From assembly GCA_022410635.1 (NCBI GenBank), contig JAJVDF010000139.1, positions 1,194,863 through 1,258,862 on the forward strand: a DNA stretch of 64,000 bases, written 5' to 3'. Below, piece after piece: positions 19,003-30,919 of the stretch. The position numbers were made by a program, and so were the translations under genes. Below the pieces are notes generated by a model. It searched no databases and was not told where the DNA came from. It worked only from the letters and a program-made list of their open reading frames with translations. Position 1 is the stretch's first letter. Every line of letters starts with the position of its first letter. The DNA comes from Tretioscincus oriximinensis. Its lineage: Eukaryota; Chordata; Lepidosauria; Squamata; Gymnophthalmidae.

Positions 19003-19146
19003 GTTTAGATCTCAGAATAGGGACCCGGCATCTGCGTGCTACTACAGACTATGGCAGGCTCCACTTGGTATCCTGTACTAGCATGCAGATGGCAGGACCC
19101 TATTCTGAGATATGTCCCGGAATAAAACTCGGTGCAGAAAGGGCCT
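19003..19146. mobile_element. palindromic MITE, family P1
   Basis: The left arm carries ATCTCAGAATAGGGACCCGG and the right arm GGCAGGACCCTATTCTGAGA. It ends GCAGAAAGGGCCTG. Confidence 0.75.
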
Positions 19147-19272
19147 GTAACGTTGTTGCAAAGGGACCTTAGAGAAATGTAAGCTCCAGTTGGTCAAAGA
19201 AAGTGAGCACAATATAGGGAGAATCAATTCAGCACCACGGAAAAGTGATCATTCAAGACATCTTGCTTGTTT

Positions 19273-19770
19273 TCGAACATAAGAGGAACCACGCTGGGTT
19301 GGACCAGTCATATATGTGTCCAGCATCCTGTTTTATGCAGGGACCTGTCAGTCCCGGGACTCTCAAGCAGAAGACAAAGGAAATAATCTTCATTTTCTCT
19401 CAGAAGTCACTCTGCAAATTTAGAGTTTTCCTGCCTCTCTCTCCAACCTGTGGGCATTATCTAGGCATCTTTTCAAGTAGCCATTGATAGACCTGCCTAT
19501 GAGTTTGCCCAACTATCTCTTCAAGATGTTCTGGCTACTTCTTCTAAGTAGTAAATTCCATAGATCAGTTGAAAAAGAAAATCCCTGCTTACCAGCTTCA
19601 TAAAATGTCCTCTAGACGGGTTCTCATGTTGTGCAATAGAGAACATTATTTTTAAAAATAATTTAGTGTTGTGCGATAGAGAAACATTTATTCTCTTTTC
19701 CTTTTTTTCTGCAGCATGCATGATTTTATATTTTTCCACAGGTCGTTGTGTAGTTGGAAAATCTGTCATG
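19273..19770 (-). mobile_element. CR1-clade LINE C1-type 3' fragment, old
   Basis: GAACATAAGAGGAACCACGC starts the inverted 3' end. Further on, AAGTAGTAAATTCCATAGAT and GCATGCATGATTTTATA match pol-derived blocks in other copies. Highly diverged. Confidence 0.7.
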
Positions 19771-19996
19771 TCTACCTTGCTTGAGGCATCCCGATAGGTG
19801 TCTAGGTTAGGACTTTTTGTAGAAAATTGTGTAAATGTTGCTTCTTCAGGGTGAGAGATGAGACCTAAATATTCTCATGGAAACTTTTTTCTGGTAAATG
19901 ATCCCTTTGAAAGAGTTTCATTTAATCATAGTAGGATGTAGTTAGTTGCCTTCATTCCTTATCTTTTGGCTTCCCAAATGATATTAAGGTTTTAAT

Positions 19997-20000
19997 AATG

Positions 20001-20035
<35 letters not shown>
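19997..20035 (+). repeat. (AAT)n microsatellite
   Basis: About twelve ATA/AAT units. Confidence 0.95.
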
Positions 20036-20097
20036 TAACAACAATAACAAAGAGTGGCACAGTTACAGGTAAAAATTCAGATAAAAACAAATAATAA

Positions 20098-20225
20098 TAA
20101 TATCAGCAACTCTGGCGTCGACCAGTAAAAGTGGTACCAATGGTCCTTGGCACACTGGGTGCAGTGGGCAGTTGAAAACTATTGGTATTGACAAAATCTG
20201 CATCTGTCAACTTCAAAAGGCCACT
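20098..20225 (+). mobile_element. possible R4/Dong-clade LINE fragment
   Basis: AAAGTGGTACCAATGGTCCT and the following bases encode KVVPMVLGTLGAVGS, like the C-terminal conserved block of R4/Dong LINEs. Further on, a shifted frame gives IGIDKI..CQLQKATL-like sequence. Short and frame-shifted. Confidence 0.45.
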
Positions 20226-20370
20226 TTATAGCTTTTGTTGCTTTCTCCATAACAGTGAAGTGGGCAGCGCAGCTGGCTTTAAAGAGGCATGTGGAATTGA
20301 ACCAGGAGATTACCAAACTCTACCAAATCACGTACTCCAAACTGGCTACACCAAACTGGCTCTAATAGTG
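20226..20370 (-). mobile_element. Sauria-like SINE fragment
   Basis: GCTTTTGTTGCTTTCTCCAT, GAATTGAACCAGGAGATTAC and CCAAACTGGCTCTA match the body and head of other minus-strand copies. The middle is rearranged. Confidence 0.6.
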
Positions 20371-20849
20371 GTTTTTATCATTTTGCCCATGCTGACTAAG
20401 GCTAATGAAAATTAGAATCCAGCTGTAGCTTTCCTATTCCTGTCATAAATGTGAGAGCTACATGATAGTTTACTTTGAAATGGTGCATGTTTTACTCTCC
20501 AATCACCTTTCCAAAGTTTTCCTTTGTTCTATATTTGTGATACTCATTTTAATTTGTAAAATGTGTGAAGTATTTTATTACTATGTTACTATATGTGCTG
20601 GTTGTATCACCCTTTGGTTTAAAGGGGTTTGAGAAATAAGCATCATCATCCACATAGAAACATAATACTTCCGAGCACATCACTACTTGTTACCAACGTG
20701 TAAATTAAGGCATATAGTTTGAGTCTGGTTTATTTATGGGAACTGCTCTATGGAAAGTGAATTTAGTTTATTCATACTGTATTTCTGCTCTATCATACTT
20801 TCTATTCTGTGTGTGATAACAGTAAAAAATAAAGGACATAGAGTTGATT

Positions 20850-20945
20850 TCTGCTTGAGAGGCCCGGAGGCAGTTGGTGAGCCATTATGTAAGGCAGACG
20901 ACTGAATTAGATGGGCTGAATACCTCTTCTGTTCTCATAGTCATT
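20850..20945 (+). mobile_element. CR1-type LINE 3' end fragment
   Basis: GACTGAATTAGATGGGCTGA and the ending CTCTTCTGTTCTCAT resemble a CR1-clade 3' UTR. Confidence 0.5.
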
Positions 20946-21029
20946 TTGAGAATTTCTACGTCCATATCTGTTGAATACAAGTATGTTGAAAGTCTTGAGA
21001 AAAGTCCTTTTTGCACCGTAACTTAGATT

Positions 21030-21150
21030 ATATCCCAATATAGGGATCTCCCATCCACATGCTAGCATAAGCTGTGGTATATCCAGATCAAAATCTATCT
21101 TGATCTTTATTAACATATGGCAGATCCCTAGTATGGGATTTCAAAGAGGT
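21030..21150. mobile_element. family P1-like MITE, diverged
   Basis: TATCCCAATATAGGGATCTC with CCATCCACATGCTAGCATAA, and the partner CAGATCCCTAGTATGGGATT, form imperfect arms. Confidence 0.5.
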
Positions 21151-24100
21151 GATCTTGTAAGTGTGGGTCCTTTAAATCTAAGAATGGGGCTTGTAGAACT
21201 TTAAAGATTAACAAAAATTAAAATAAATGCTGCCTAGCCTATTTTGCGTTAGTCTCTAAAGTGCTATGAGAGCCCCTTGTTAGCTATTTTGGAAAAGGCT
21301 AAAGTCCCTTTCCAAACTCTTCCTGCCTTGCCTAGCAGAGAGCAGGTTAGCTCTATTGCACAAGACTATTCAGAACCTGTTGCTCTGAATTCAGAAGGTC
21401 ATTGTACTTCAGTGGGTCTGAAATCCAAGTGATTTGGTTAGAGATATTGTGGTAGACAGAGTGCAGTTTATCACAGAGCTGGCAAAACATTGGTTCTGAC
21501 ATTCATCCAGTATTCTACATCGTGCGTCATTTTGAGGATACCTTACAGATTTAACTGCGCAATAAAATGCAAGAAACAAAACTGTACCTGAGTCTGGATT
21601 CAAATGTGCCAATCATTTACAAGAATGGCAGCTATGGAAAGGGGAATAAAAAAATCTTAAGTATCACTACCAATATTTTTCATTTCCTAGCGGGTGGCTT
21701 CATGGAAATCTTCCCCAGTTTGTCTATTTTTGGTCAGATCAGATTTTTCGTGTCACAATTCATTTGGACTGTCTGACATACAACTGGGATTTTGAATGTT
21801 TTATTCAGGTAGTTCTGAAAAATTCAGGCTGCACTTAAGGACCCGGTTACACAAAAGGTGATTCTGTGAATGACAATAGCTTTTTAAGAAGCAGATATTT
21901 ATTCAGGCTTAGATACCTTAAGGAGGTTTTAACTAAAGGGGCCGTAACAGTTTTCAGTGTAATAAATTGAATGCAAGATTTAGAGAGTATTTTGCTAAGA
22001 GAAATTTAGCTTTTATCAGGTTTTTAAAAGTGGTCCATAGTCTAGAGAAGATTAAGAAGAACCTTTGCTACCGCATCCACACAGATGAAAAAAGCAACTT
22101 GAATGTGGTTTGAAGGTGATGGTGGTATGTGGACATTAGTGTTCTTCTCCCAGCTCTAATCTCATTAAACCTGTTAAAAAGGTGTTATCTGGCATTTAAT
22201 ATGGTTTAGACATGGTAGTGTCTACCACAGCTATTCTGGATTTCATTCACTTTTTCTTTTGCTGTGTCTGAATTCAGCTTGGGTATTAAATTTGCTTGGT
22301 TCCTTTAGACAAACTGGCTGCGTATTTTAGATTTCTGCATGTATGGCCCATAGACAACTGATAGAGGAGTCATGTATTTTGTTTTTATTTCCTGCTACAT
22401 ATAAAAGTTTAATTGGTGTCTGTAGAGATAAGGTTAAATGTCTAGCTCTCTCCTGCAATAGTTATTGTTGCTCGGAGGCATTCTGCCTATGAAATCAACT
22501 ACAATTTAGGTCTAGTTTGCACATACCTGTCTTAATCCACTTTATGTTAGCTTGATTGTGGATTAGTTGTAGCCTCACATGTTTGCAGTAAGCAGCTTGG
22601 TCCAAATTAGAAATTGAGCAAGGTGTGCCTTTGTGCAAATTGTTGTTATATATGATGTCACGGGCAGTGGCGGCTGGCCTCTGGGTTCGTGGAGTTCGGC
22701 GAACACTCAGAGATTAAAATCAATGATAAAATCTTCTTTCATAGAGGAGCTGCCAACAAATCAAAAAGTTCCAGGCAGCTTTTTTAATTGACAAAAGGGA
22801 TCGTCGATCCCGGAACCAATGGGAGGGCTCCCTGGGAGGGGCTACAGTTTTTCTCTCAGTCTCTGTAGAGGTGCCATTTTGTATTGACATTCAACTTGCA
22901 GACTGAGAGTGCTTGAATGTGCCTCCTCCCAGCCACTTTCCTAACTTTGCCGAGGCTGGAGGAACCTGCGCAGCCCCCCCACCCAGCCCCAAATGGCACC
23001 AGCTGTCTGTGACAGGTCATCACAGACGGTATCCATTCATTTTACCCAAAGCCTCTAAAAGCAGCACTGGAATTCAGCACTTTTGGGTGGACGGTTCCAA
23101 AGCTCTGTTTTGGAGCTGTTCATGGAAAAACATCTGAATTTCAAAGATGCATTTTGGAACAAAGTTGCTACAGCAACATCCTTTCCATTGGACCACACTG
23201 ATCTACGTTTAAAGACATGTAGTGTTAGTGTGGAGATTTAACACTAACACATTTAGGGCAGATTAATGCGCTTTACTCATAACTCATTTGAGGGAACTAT
23301 TAATAATACAGCTAATGTTATTCTCCTGCAGACAATGTGGAATAGTGACTTCTTTAAAGTGCATTACTAAGCCTGTACAAGCCTTGATTGCAAGGGAATG
23401 GACTGCTAAGGAATTTGTTTAAACCCATGGAAAGTAGGAATTTGTTTAAATGGAAAGTAGTTTTTAAGGCATATTTATTTATCGTTGTTATTTATTTGAG
23501 CAGTAAAGCATAATTTTAAGGCACATTTATTTGTTTGATCAAGCAGTCCACTCCATATCCAAAGCATTTATATCAGAAATTATAACAACAGTACAAATAA
23601 AAATATAAATAGGAATATGGACCATCACTGATAACAGGCAGTCTGTTAGTTCACAAGGCAACAGTTTTATGCAAAGAGAAGAGAGGCAGCCTGTCCAGAC
23701 CGGAGAAAACGAATGTTTTCATCAGCCAGATATTGTAGAAATGGTTGCCAAATGTCTGCTTGTCTGCCTGTCTCTATCCATCCATCCATCCACCCCTCCC
23801 TCCCTCTCCTTATGTCTCTTTCTTTCTCTTTCTCTCTATTGTGGATCCCTGCATAATTTTAACTGAATGTATCTTCACAGTATTTCTGCTTATCTGTTGC
23901 CCTAGCACTGGATTTTGCCCAGTGCTAGATTTTTGCAGTGGCGAAATGCCCAAGTGAATTTAATGTTATGCTTGCTTTTGGCTGTCCAGAATCTTCTGCT
24001 GATACGATCTCTGGATTGTCTGTTTAGAGTGGTGGGATCTGTGGGTGTTTTCCGCACGCCCTAAATAGGCCTGTGAGATAAATCCTGTTTCCTTTCTAAC

Positions 24101-24950
24101 ATAAATTATCATTGGATTGATTCATTGCTATTGTACACTGCATTTGCCGATATTTTGTTATACAAGATCCACATTCCTACCCCCCAAAAATCCCCTAAAA
24201 TCACCTTCAGAGACATTGTTGATTATCTTTCCTAAATACTCTTTGACAAGCTATAGATGCATTTTATAAATGGCATGGTTTATTATATTTTCATTCAGGT
24301 ATCCATTTGAGCTGACTGAACTCACAATCTCTTTCTGATAACCACAGACCCCAATAGTAGGTACTGTAGTAAGTGTAGGATTTCTGCCTCAATGCACATC
24401 AATTTTATATTAAAAAAGAGTCTCCCTCCCCCTCCCTTGAGTTTTGAAAAAGGCTTTGACGGCATTTTATGGGACCCTTAGATTTTTTGTGCTCTCAGTA
24501 CCTGTAAGTGGATTCCATCCTGACTTCAGATAATTGATAACAAAAACTACATGAGACCTTCAGAGGCAGCTATATTTTATTTCCATTGATTCTTAGAACT
24601 GCCAAGATGAGATATCATCATAGAAACAGATATGAGCTTCAGCAAACTTCAGGGGGCAGTGGAGGACAGAGGTGTGCGGCATGCTGTGGTCTTTGTAGCC
24701 ACAGAGTGTTAGGGCGCGTCCACCCGCCTGCTTATTGCTCAGTTATTTCTCACTCACATGAAATGAAGCCATTCCATTCACATAGTTATGAGACCAGATG
24801 CCCCTTTCTTCCCCTTTGAATTGTAGCTAAATGAGAAGAAAATCTTCTGAAAGCTCTCCAAGGAAACACTCTCTTGTCGTTCGTTGTTATGACGTTCTGT
24901 CCCCCCACCCCAATTCTCCCTTCCTCTGAGAATTGCTTTCTTTTATTTTA
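21151..24950. other. intronic sequence with few recognisable repeats
   Basis: The least repeat-marked part of intron 1. It contains a 10-bp inverted repeat GTGTTAGTGT / ACACTAACAC at 23222-23250, a pyrimidine run near 23767-23850 and a GGGCAGTGGCGGCTGGC block at 22663 that looks like a transposon end. No exon was supported. Confidence 0.5.
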
Positions 24951-25310
24951 GAACATTAGAACATCAGAGGAGCCCTGCTGAATGGGGCCAGAGCCCATCT
25001 AGCCCAGCCTTCTGTCTCACCTTCTGCAAGCCCGCCGATTGCACCTAGTCATCTCAAGCAGAAGGGCCTCACTTGTTCTTTGCTCCCTACAAATGATACT
25101 TCAGTAATACTGACTGTTGCTCCATCTCGGAGGCAGCATCAAGAGATCCATCCTAGTAGCTGTTTATACCCTTGGCTTCCATGAACTTGTCTAATCCTGT
25201 CCTAAACCTTTCCAGGCTGCTAGCTACCACCACTTCTTCTGAAAGTATTTCATTCAAATCAGTTTTCTTTCCACTATCATACCTTCTTGCCCTTCTCCGT
25301 GCTTCAAAAA
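24950..25310 (-). mobile_element. CR1-clade LINE C1 3' fragment
   Basis: GAACATCAGAGGAGCCCTGC, ATGGGGCCAGAGCCCATC and TTTATACCCTTGGCTTCCAT match the copy at 17950. Confidence 0.85.
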
Positions 25311-25977
25311 CAAACACAAAAAGCACAGTAGTCCTATTGAGATAGCCTTATTCATATGTTTGTGCACTATGCATCATATGCCACTTAACAGTCAGTATTG
25401 GTTTTTATCACAGGATTATCATTCCCTGTAGTCCATTCCTCATGTATCCGTGGCAGCATTTGCCTGTCACAGTGATGGATAATGCGAAGCTCAAGGTGTT
25501 ACAAGGCACAAGAGCATAATGTGATATGCTGCACATTTAAAATAAAGAACTGTCTGTATGGGCAAGGGAAGAGAGCACACTTCATTAATTGCATAAATAG
25601 TTTATTGATTTTAAATGATCAATTACTGGTAGAACCTAACTAAAATATATAGTGAGGGCAGAACACTATAAAATATTCATGAACTGTGTTTTTTAAAAGC
25701 AAAACAAAACAATATTTGTATATTTTTGTTTTAATCAGTAATAAGTTAATCTTCAGGTATTTAGCTTGCAAAACATTTTACTGTTTATTGAGTAAAATTA
25801 GGGTAGTATTATATTTTAATTCCTTTTTTACAGTATGTATATTTATCTTGTGTACAGAATTTTAATGAGTTAGAAATCCATCAAATAAACGTTTTTCTTT
25901 AAAGATTTTGGAGAAACACTTGATTCTCACATCTGATTATTAGATACTAGATGTAAAGCCCACAAAATAAGGACATG
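25311..25977. other. no recognisable feature
   Basis: AT-rich intronic sequence with no repeat or coding match. Confidence 0.45.
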
Positions 25978-26215
25978 GGTTTTCTTCCCTCCCCCTTCCT
26001 TCCTTTCTTCCTCCCCTTCTTCCTCTTTCTCTCCCTCCCCCTTTCCTCCCTCTTCCTTCCTCTGCTTGTCTTTTCCCATTTCCTTCCTTCCCTCCTCTTC
26101 TTCATTTTTCCTTCCTTCCTCCCCCTCCTATTCGTCTTCTATCCCTCCCTCCTTCCTTCCTCCCCCTCCTCTTGTCTCTACCCTTCCACTCCTCCCTCCC
26201 CCTTTCCTCCCACTA
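25978..26215 (+). repeat. polypyrimidine (CCTT/CCTCC) tract
   Basis: About 240 bp is almost entirely C and T. The apparent Leu/Pro/Ser frame is compositional. Confidence 0.95.
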
Positions 26216-26279
26216 CCTAACTAGTTTATATGTGCTTAAGACTGTTAAATAGTTGTGATATAATTGTTATCTTGCTTTG

Positions 26280-26505
26280 TTGATACTACACTTCCCAGCT
26301 GGCCCCACCACCAGCACAACAAAGCTCCATTTCACTGTCCTCATATCCTGCAGTTCCTACTACCACTTTCATGAACCTGCTGGGCATCCAAGTCTTTGTA
26401 ACAAACACTTGTTATCATGAAAAAAAATGGCATAGAAAAGCAGGCAGAAATACAACTAAGAGCCATTAAAACGAATTCTGGTCATTTTGTTATTGTTGAC
26501 ACCTA
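26280..26505 (+). repeat. family F1 repeat, 3' half
   Basis: ACTACACTTCCCAGCTGGC, GCTGGGCATCCAAG and GCATAGAAAAGCAGGCAGAA are present. The 5' half is missing. Confidence 0.7.
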
Positions 26506-26926
26506 GAGGGCCAGTTTGTGTGTAGTCTGGGAACTTTGTGCGGCTAGCATATTTGCAAGAGTTGGGACTGCACAACTTGCCATTTATTCCCAGGACATCT
26601 TTCATAGAAATTTATGGCAGGTCTACAAAATTACATTTAAATTTCATTCAAATGACCTTGCTGTTATCCTTGGTTGAAAGTTTTTTTTTGATGTTGTAGT
26701 ATATCATTATTTTCGGATTCTTCCTTACACTATTTATTATTTTTTTAAAGCTTGTTTTGGATTAATTTGTTCTTTCTATGTGGCCGCTCCAGTTTTCCAG
26801 TTTTTATTTACTACCATAAAGATAGCAACAGCTTATGCTGTCCTCAATTCTTGGAATCTTTTCTATATGGAATCACCCATATTATTTTCATGACAACAAC
26901 ATGTGGGTCACTTTCAGTTGCCTTCT
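26506..26926. other. no recognisable feature
   Basis: AT-rich intronic sequence before the H1 insertion. Confidence 0.4.
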
Positions 26927-26934
26927 TCTTACAT

Positions 26935-27489
26935 CAGGGGTGGGGAATCTTCTTCCTGTCAGGGGACTTTTGGATATTTGTTACATTACTCAAGGGCCAT
27001 AACCCCTTCCCCACCTCCTCTCCACCCAGGCCATACCTCACCCATTCAGATCTCACACCCACTTGTGCAGCTCACAAACCTCCCCCTACTTCAGTCCCCA
27101 TTCCCNTCCCAGTGGTGTAGAGGCCCTGGGAGGCCAAAAATTTAAAATGTTAGTTTACAAACAGCCAGGCCTGTCCCTGTCCCCCCTGACTTTGAGGACC
27201 TCAGGGCACTGCCCCAGCTTGCTCTATGGTAGCTACACCCCTGTCCTCCCACCCTAGCCCACCAAATCACAGGTTTTTCAATGCCCCCAGTCTCAACCTT
27301 CGCTTGTCCTCCCTCCCTTCTCTTTTTGAATTTCACTTCATGTTTTAACAAAGTGAGGAACCACTATTTAACCAGGGAAAGGTCATGCTTTCACAGGGAA
27401 CATGTCGGGTTCTGGACCAAATGTTCTGTCCAATTCAAATGGTCCCATGATCCATATCTGGCTCTCAGCCNGTAAGTTCCCCACCCCTG
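26935..27489. mobile_element. hAT non-autonomous element, family H1, with perfect 8-bp target duplication
   Basis: Termini CAGGGGTGGGGAA and TTCCCCACCCCTG are exact inverted repeats of 13 bp. The flanks are TCTTACAT at 26927-26934 and again at 27490-27497. An 8-bp duplication is the hAT hallmark. The interior carries no transposase. Confidence 0.92.
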
Positions 27490-27497
27490 TCTTACAT

Positions 27498-28104
27498 AAA
27501 TCCTGATACCCTTTCCTTGCAAAGGAAACCATCATTACTGCAGAGCTGCTTTTTTCTACTTTTTAGTTTCCAGTTCATTTTGCTCATGCGTCTTCTGCAT
27601 GGCTAATTCAATTTTCACACATCTTTTGCCTCAGGGTTAGCAAATAGTACTTCAGCTTCAGCGAATTTGATTTGCTTCTGAGATTGCTCCTACNAGTTTG
27701 AGATGCTTGCTAAAGGTAACAGGGATTGAGGCAGTTTTTGAAGTGAAACTGTATTGCGTATACTGTAATTAACTTGGTTAGACAAAGGCCAATAAATTGG
27801 TTACTGTTTTCTTGTTTTCAAACACTGGGAGAGCAGCTGCATTCTGTTGATAAGAATGACCATCAAACATTGAACACTTGGAACAAACAGGTTCTCTAAA
27901 ATCAAATAATAACTGGCCACAGTTATTTTAATTTTGTCAAGATAGCTGTGCTGGGTGGTATCCTTGCCTCCTCTACTGTATCTACATTTCTTTGCTTTCA
28001 GTGATCCCAGTTTTGCCTTTTGACTGGATGAGTGTGATATGCTATGAAGTCCTGTGCGCCAGTGTGCTCAGGTGTCCCCAGAAAGCAGGTAGAAACTTTA
28101 CAAT
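27498..28104. other. no recognisable feature
   Basis: Intronic sequence without a recognised repeat. Confidence 0.4.
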
Positions 28105-28165
28105 CAATCATAAGAACGTAAGAGAACTCCAGCGTTCTGTCTTATATAGTGGTTTACTAGTTACA

Positions 28166-28515
28166 TTAGAAGAAGAAGAAGAAGAAGAAGAAGAAGAAGA
28201 AGAAGAAGAAGAAGAAGAAGAACTTGGTTCTCATACCCCGCTTTTCTCACCTTTCAAAGGGACTCAAAGCGGCTTACAAGGATATATTTTGCCCGAAGGC
28301 TCACATTCTATCTTCCCCACCAGGCTCTGGTGGTTCCCATGTATCTACTTGCAGTCAGTTGCAATTTCTTGCAATTCATGCTTTCGAATAGCTGGGTTGG
28401 CTAGAGCTACAGGCTAGTGGAAGGTGCTCACTTCTCCCCACTTCCAATGCAGGNCTTCGAAACCCGATCTCCCAGGCGAGAGACGAATTCCTAAGCAACT
28501 GAGCTATCNGTGCCT
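28166..28515 (-). mobile_element. tRNA-derived SINE, family SC, nested in LINE
   Basis: A pure GAA run (28170-28221) forms the tail. The body is nearly identical to 9599-9896, and the minus-strand head contains GCTCAGTTGCTTAGGAAT with B box GGTTTCGAAGNCC. High similarity to the 9523 copy suggests recent activity. Confidence 0.9.
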
Positions 28516-28612
28516 GTCTCATGCTGAAGAAGGTGGGAGAATGTAAAACCCTCATTTGTTCTTGATTCCTTGCAAATGGTATTTAAAAAATACTGCCTAT
28601 TGCTCCATCCTA

Positions 28613-28758
28613 GGCACTGCCCTCGCTGAAGTTTATTTTGGGTTATATCTCAGAATAGGAGCTTCCCATCTACATGCTAGCATTGATTATGGCAGACCCT
28701 ATTCTGGCCAAACTCTATCCAAGATATAATCCAGAATAAGGCTCAGTGTGGGTACAGG
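28613..28758. mobile_element. palindromic MITE, family P1, nested in LINE
   Basis: ATCTCAGAATAGGAGC on the left and ATCCAGAATAAGGCTCAGTG on the right. ATCCTA flanks both sides (28607-28612 and 28759-28764), 6 of an expected 8 bp, which fits hAT-type insertion. Confidence 0.75.
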
Positions 28759-28930
28759 ATCCTAATACCTATCAGTAACACCTGTTTTCTATGAATTTAT
28801 CTAATTCTATCTTAAGGCTATCCAAGCTATTAGCTACCGGAAGTTTATTCCATAGACCAGTGACCCTCTGGGTAAAGACATATTTCCCCTTGTCTGTCCT
28901 CTGTCATCCTGTGCCCTTCTGGCCCCACCC

Positions 28931-29829
28931 CATTTTAGTTGCATGACGTCCAGTGACTTGCCCACCANTGATATCATTTCCTGTTCTGTTTCCCCAATGC
29001 CATCTTAGTGATGGGCGGGGAAGTCATGTGACCAAATAGGGCTGGGGAAGGTGGTGGAAGTCATGTGATCAAAAGGGGGGGGACACAGAAAGGGTGAGGC
29101 CGGGCCAGGCAAGGAGGTTCCCCTCCATATGAGTTTCCCAATTTCATTTTATACAAACATTGGGTATGACTCCAATGAAATCCACAATNGCTTTTAGACT
29201 GTTGGTTTCATTCGTCGTGTGGACAGGGCCTTTATATGTCATAATCAAAACTGTGCATGGTATTGCTGGTGTCATTATAACAATTTATAGCAAGATGTTG
29301 TGATATTGACAGTTTTATGTTTGATTTGTTTCCTAATGAACCTAACTTAAAATTCTTTTTTCTCAGTGTTCTTACTGAGTTTTCTATTTTCTATTTTCTC
29401 AACCCATGCTGAGTCATTCTTACAGTGACATAAACTGAACCCTGGTGCCATTTTAATGAACTTTCTATTCATTTTGCAGGGATCCTTCTGTAGCTCTTTG
29501 CTCTGCTTTTTTGCAAGCCTAAATATCGTTCAATAAAAGTTAACGTACATGTTCTGACATAACGTACTCAGTACTCACTACTCATAATGTACCACCTGGT
29601 AATTGTCGCCCCAATTCCTGAGATTATGTTGATTAGGGTTGTATGTATTTATTCCAGATTTTCACGTCAATCTGGTTAATCGGTTTTTCAGCTTTGATGC
29701 GCTACTTTCATACCTTGGCAGTTTATTCACACTTTTGTCATTCTGACAGTTCCTGGCAAACGAGATTTTCCAATCACATGACACCCTCTCCTGGCAGCCA
29801 TTTTGTTTGCTGGTTTTCAAGAGAAAGTA
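28931..29829. other. no recognisable feature
   Basis: Intronic sequence with scattered Ns and no recognised repeat. Confidence 0.4.
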
Positions 29830-29837
29830 CCATAGTC

Positions 29838-30042
29838 TAGGCTGACCAGATGACCCCTTTGGGGTGAGTGGGTTGAAAACCCGTTTTTGGGGTGCCTCTT
29901 GGTTTTTTCTGAGGAAAAAACCTTCAAAAAATATAAAAAAAATCTTTTTTTGAAAAAAAAAATCCTCAGAAAAAACAGGGAGGCACCCCAAAACCATGTT
30001 TTCAACCCCCCCCCCCAAAAAAGGTGTCATCTGGTCAGCCTA
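29838..30042. mobile_element. hAT-like foldback element, family H2, with perfect 8-bp target duplication
   Basis: Termini TAGGCTGACCAGATG and CATCTGGTCAGCCTA are exact 15-bp inverted repeats. CCATAGTC flanks both sides (29830-29837 and 30043-30050). The interior is a long near-palindrome built on TTGGGGTGCCTC and GAGGCACCCCAA. 205 bp, no coding capacity. Confidence 0.93.
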
Positions 30043-30098
30043 CCATAGTCCCTCCTCCCAGTGCTATTGATTAGTCTGCTGTGCCCNGGGATTGAAAG

Positions 30099-30163
30099 TG
30101 ACGTCACAAATGATGTCACTTTTGGTCTCTGCTTCCAGGAATGGAGTCCAAAGTGATGTCACT
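30099..30163 (+). promoter_or_regulatory. cluster of CRE-like motifs
   Basis: A full palindromic CRE, TGACGTCA, is at 30100-30107, followed by TGATGTCACT at 30111 and AGTGATGTCACT at 30152. CREB/ATF proteins bind such sites in general. Function here is unproven, and the repeated GTGATGTCAC units may be part of an old repeat. Confidence 0.3.
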
Positions 30164-30169
30164 TCCACC

Positions 30170-30919
30170 CCTGTTCTGGAAGTAATAACACAGAATTTTC
30201 ACGCATGTGGAGAAGACTCAAATGCCCAAGATTTTCGGGTTTCCGTCGTGAGATTTCCCTCCGTATAATTCTCAGCGTTGCTCCCATGACCCTCACGGTC
30301 CTAAGGTTTATACTTCTGGGATCAACTTCATGTTAGCATGCTCACGGATAAAAACTTTCAGCTCTTGGGTGCTTTCATACTGCTTATAACCCTTTTTAAT
30401 TGGATGCACTTTGTTGATGAGGCTAATTGCGAGAGAGGAAGTGGTGGACAGATGGGAAATGTGTTGTGTCATGAAGGATAATGATTGATGATTACTAGTC
30501 CAAGAACTGTGCTTCATTCAGTATGAAAATGATGTTAAAAGTGGGTCCTTGGGAGACAAGTGCAATGCAGGAGAAGATTTGAGTTGTCTTCTATCCAGCA
30601 GCTCTTAATAAGCAGATAACAGCTGACAGGGCTGGAACCATTCCAGAAACAAGCAATTGATCTCTTAGCATGGACTGGTAAGCATTTTGAAATCCAGATA
30701 TTACAGATATGGGCTAATTTGTAAAATAAATACATATGGCTTAATGTAAAGTTCCAGAGGGAAGATACAAGCTTGATCTACCACTACACATCTGCCACTA
30801 CACTGTTGCTACGTATAATTGCAGTTTTAGGGGCAAACCGTGCAAGAATGTGTTCCTTGTTCTGTTTAAGCAAGGGAATTGTGTACCGTTGTTGCTAAAC
30901 TTCAAACTTTTGAAGTCTA
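30170..30919. other. no recognisable feature
   Basis: Intronic sequence; several short frames without similarity. Confidence 0.4.

Larger units (their letters stand above)
28105..28930 (-). mobile_element. CR1-clade LINE C1 3' fragment containing two later insertions
   Basis: Starts CATAAGAACGTAAGAGAACT at 28110 and resumes after 28515 with TCTTGATTCCTTGCAAATGG, and again after 28764. A SINE (28166-28515) and a P1 MITE (28613-28758) interrupt it. Confidence 0.75.
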
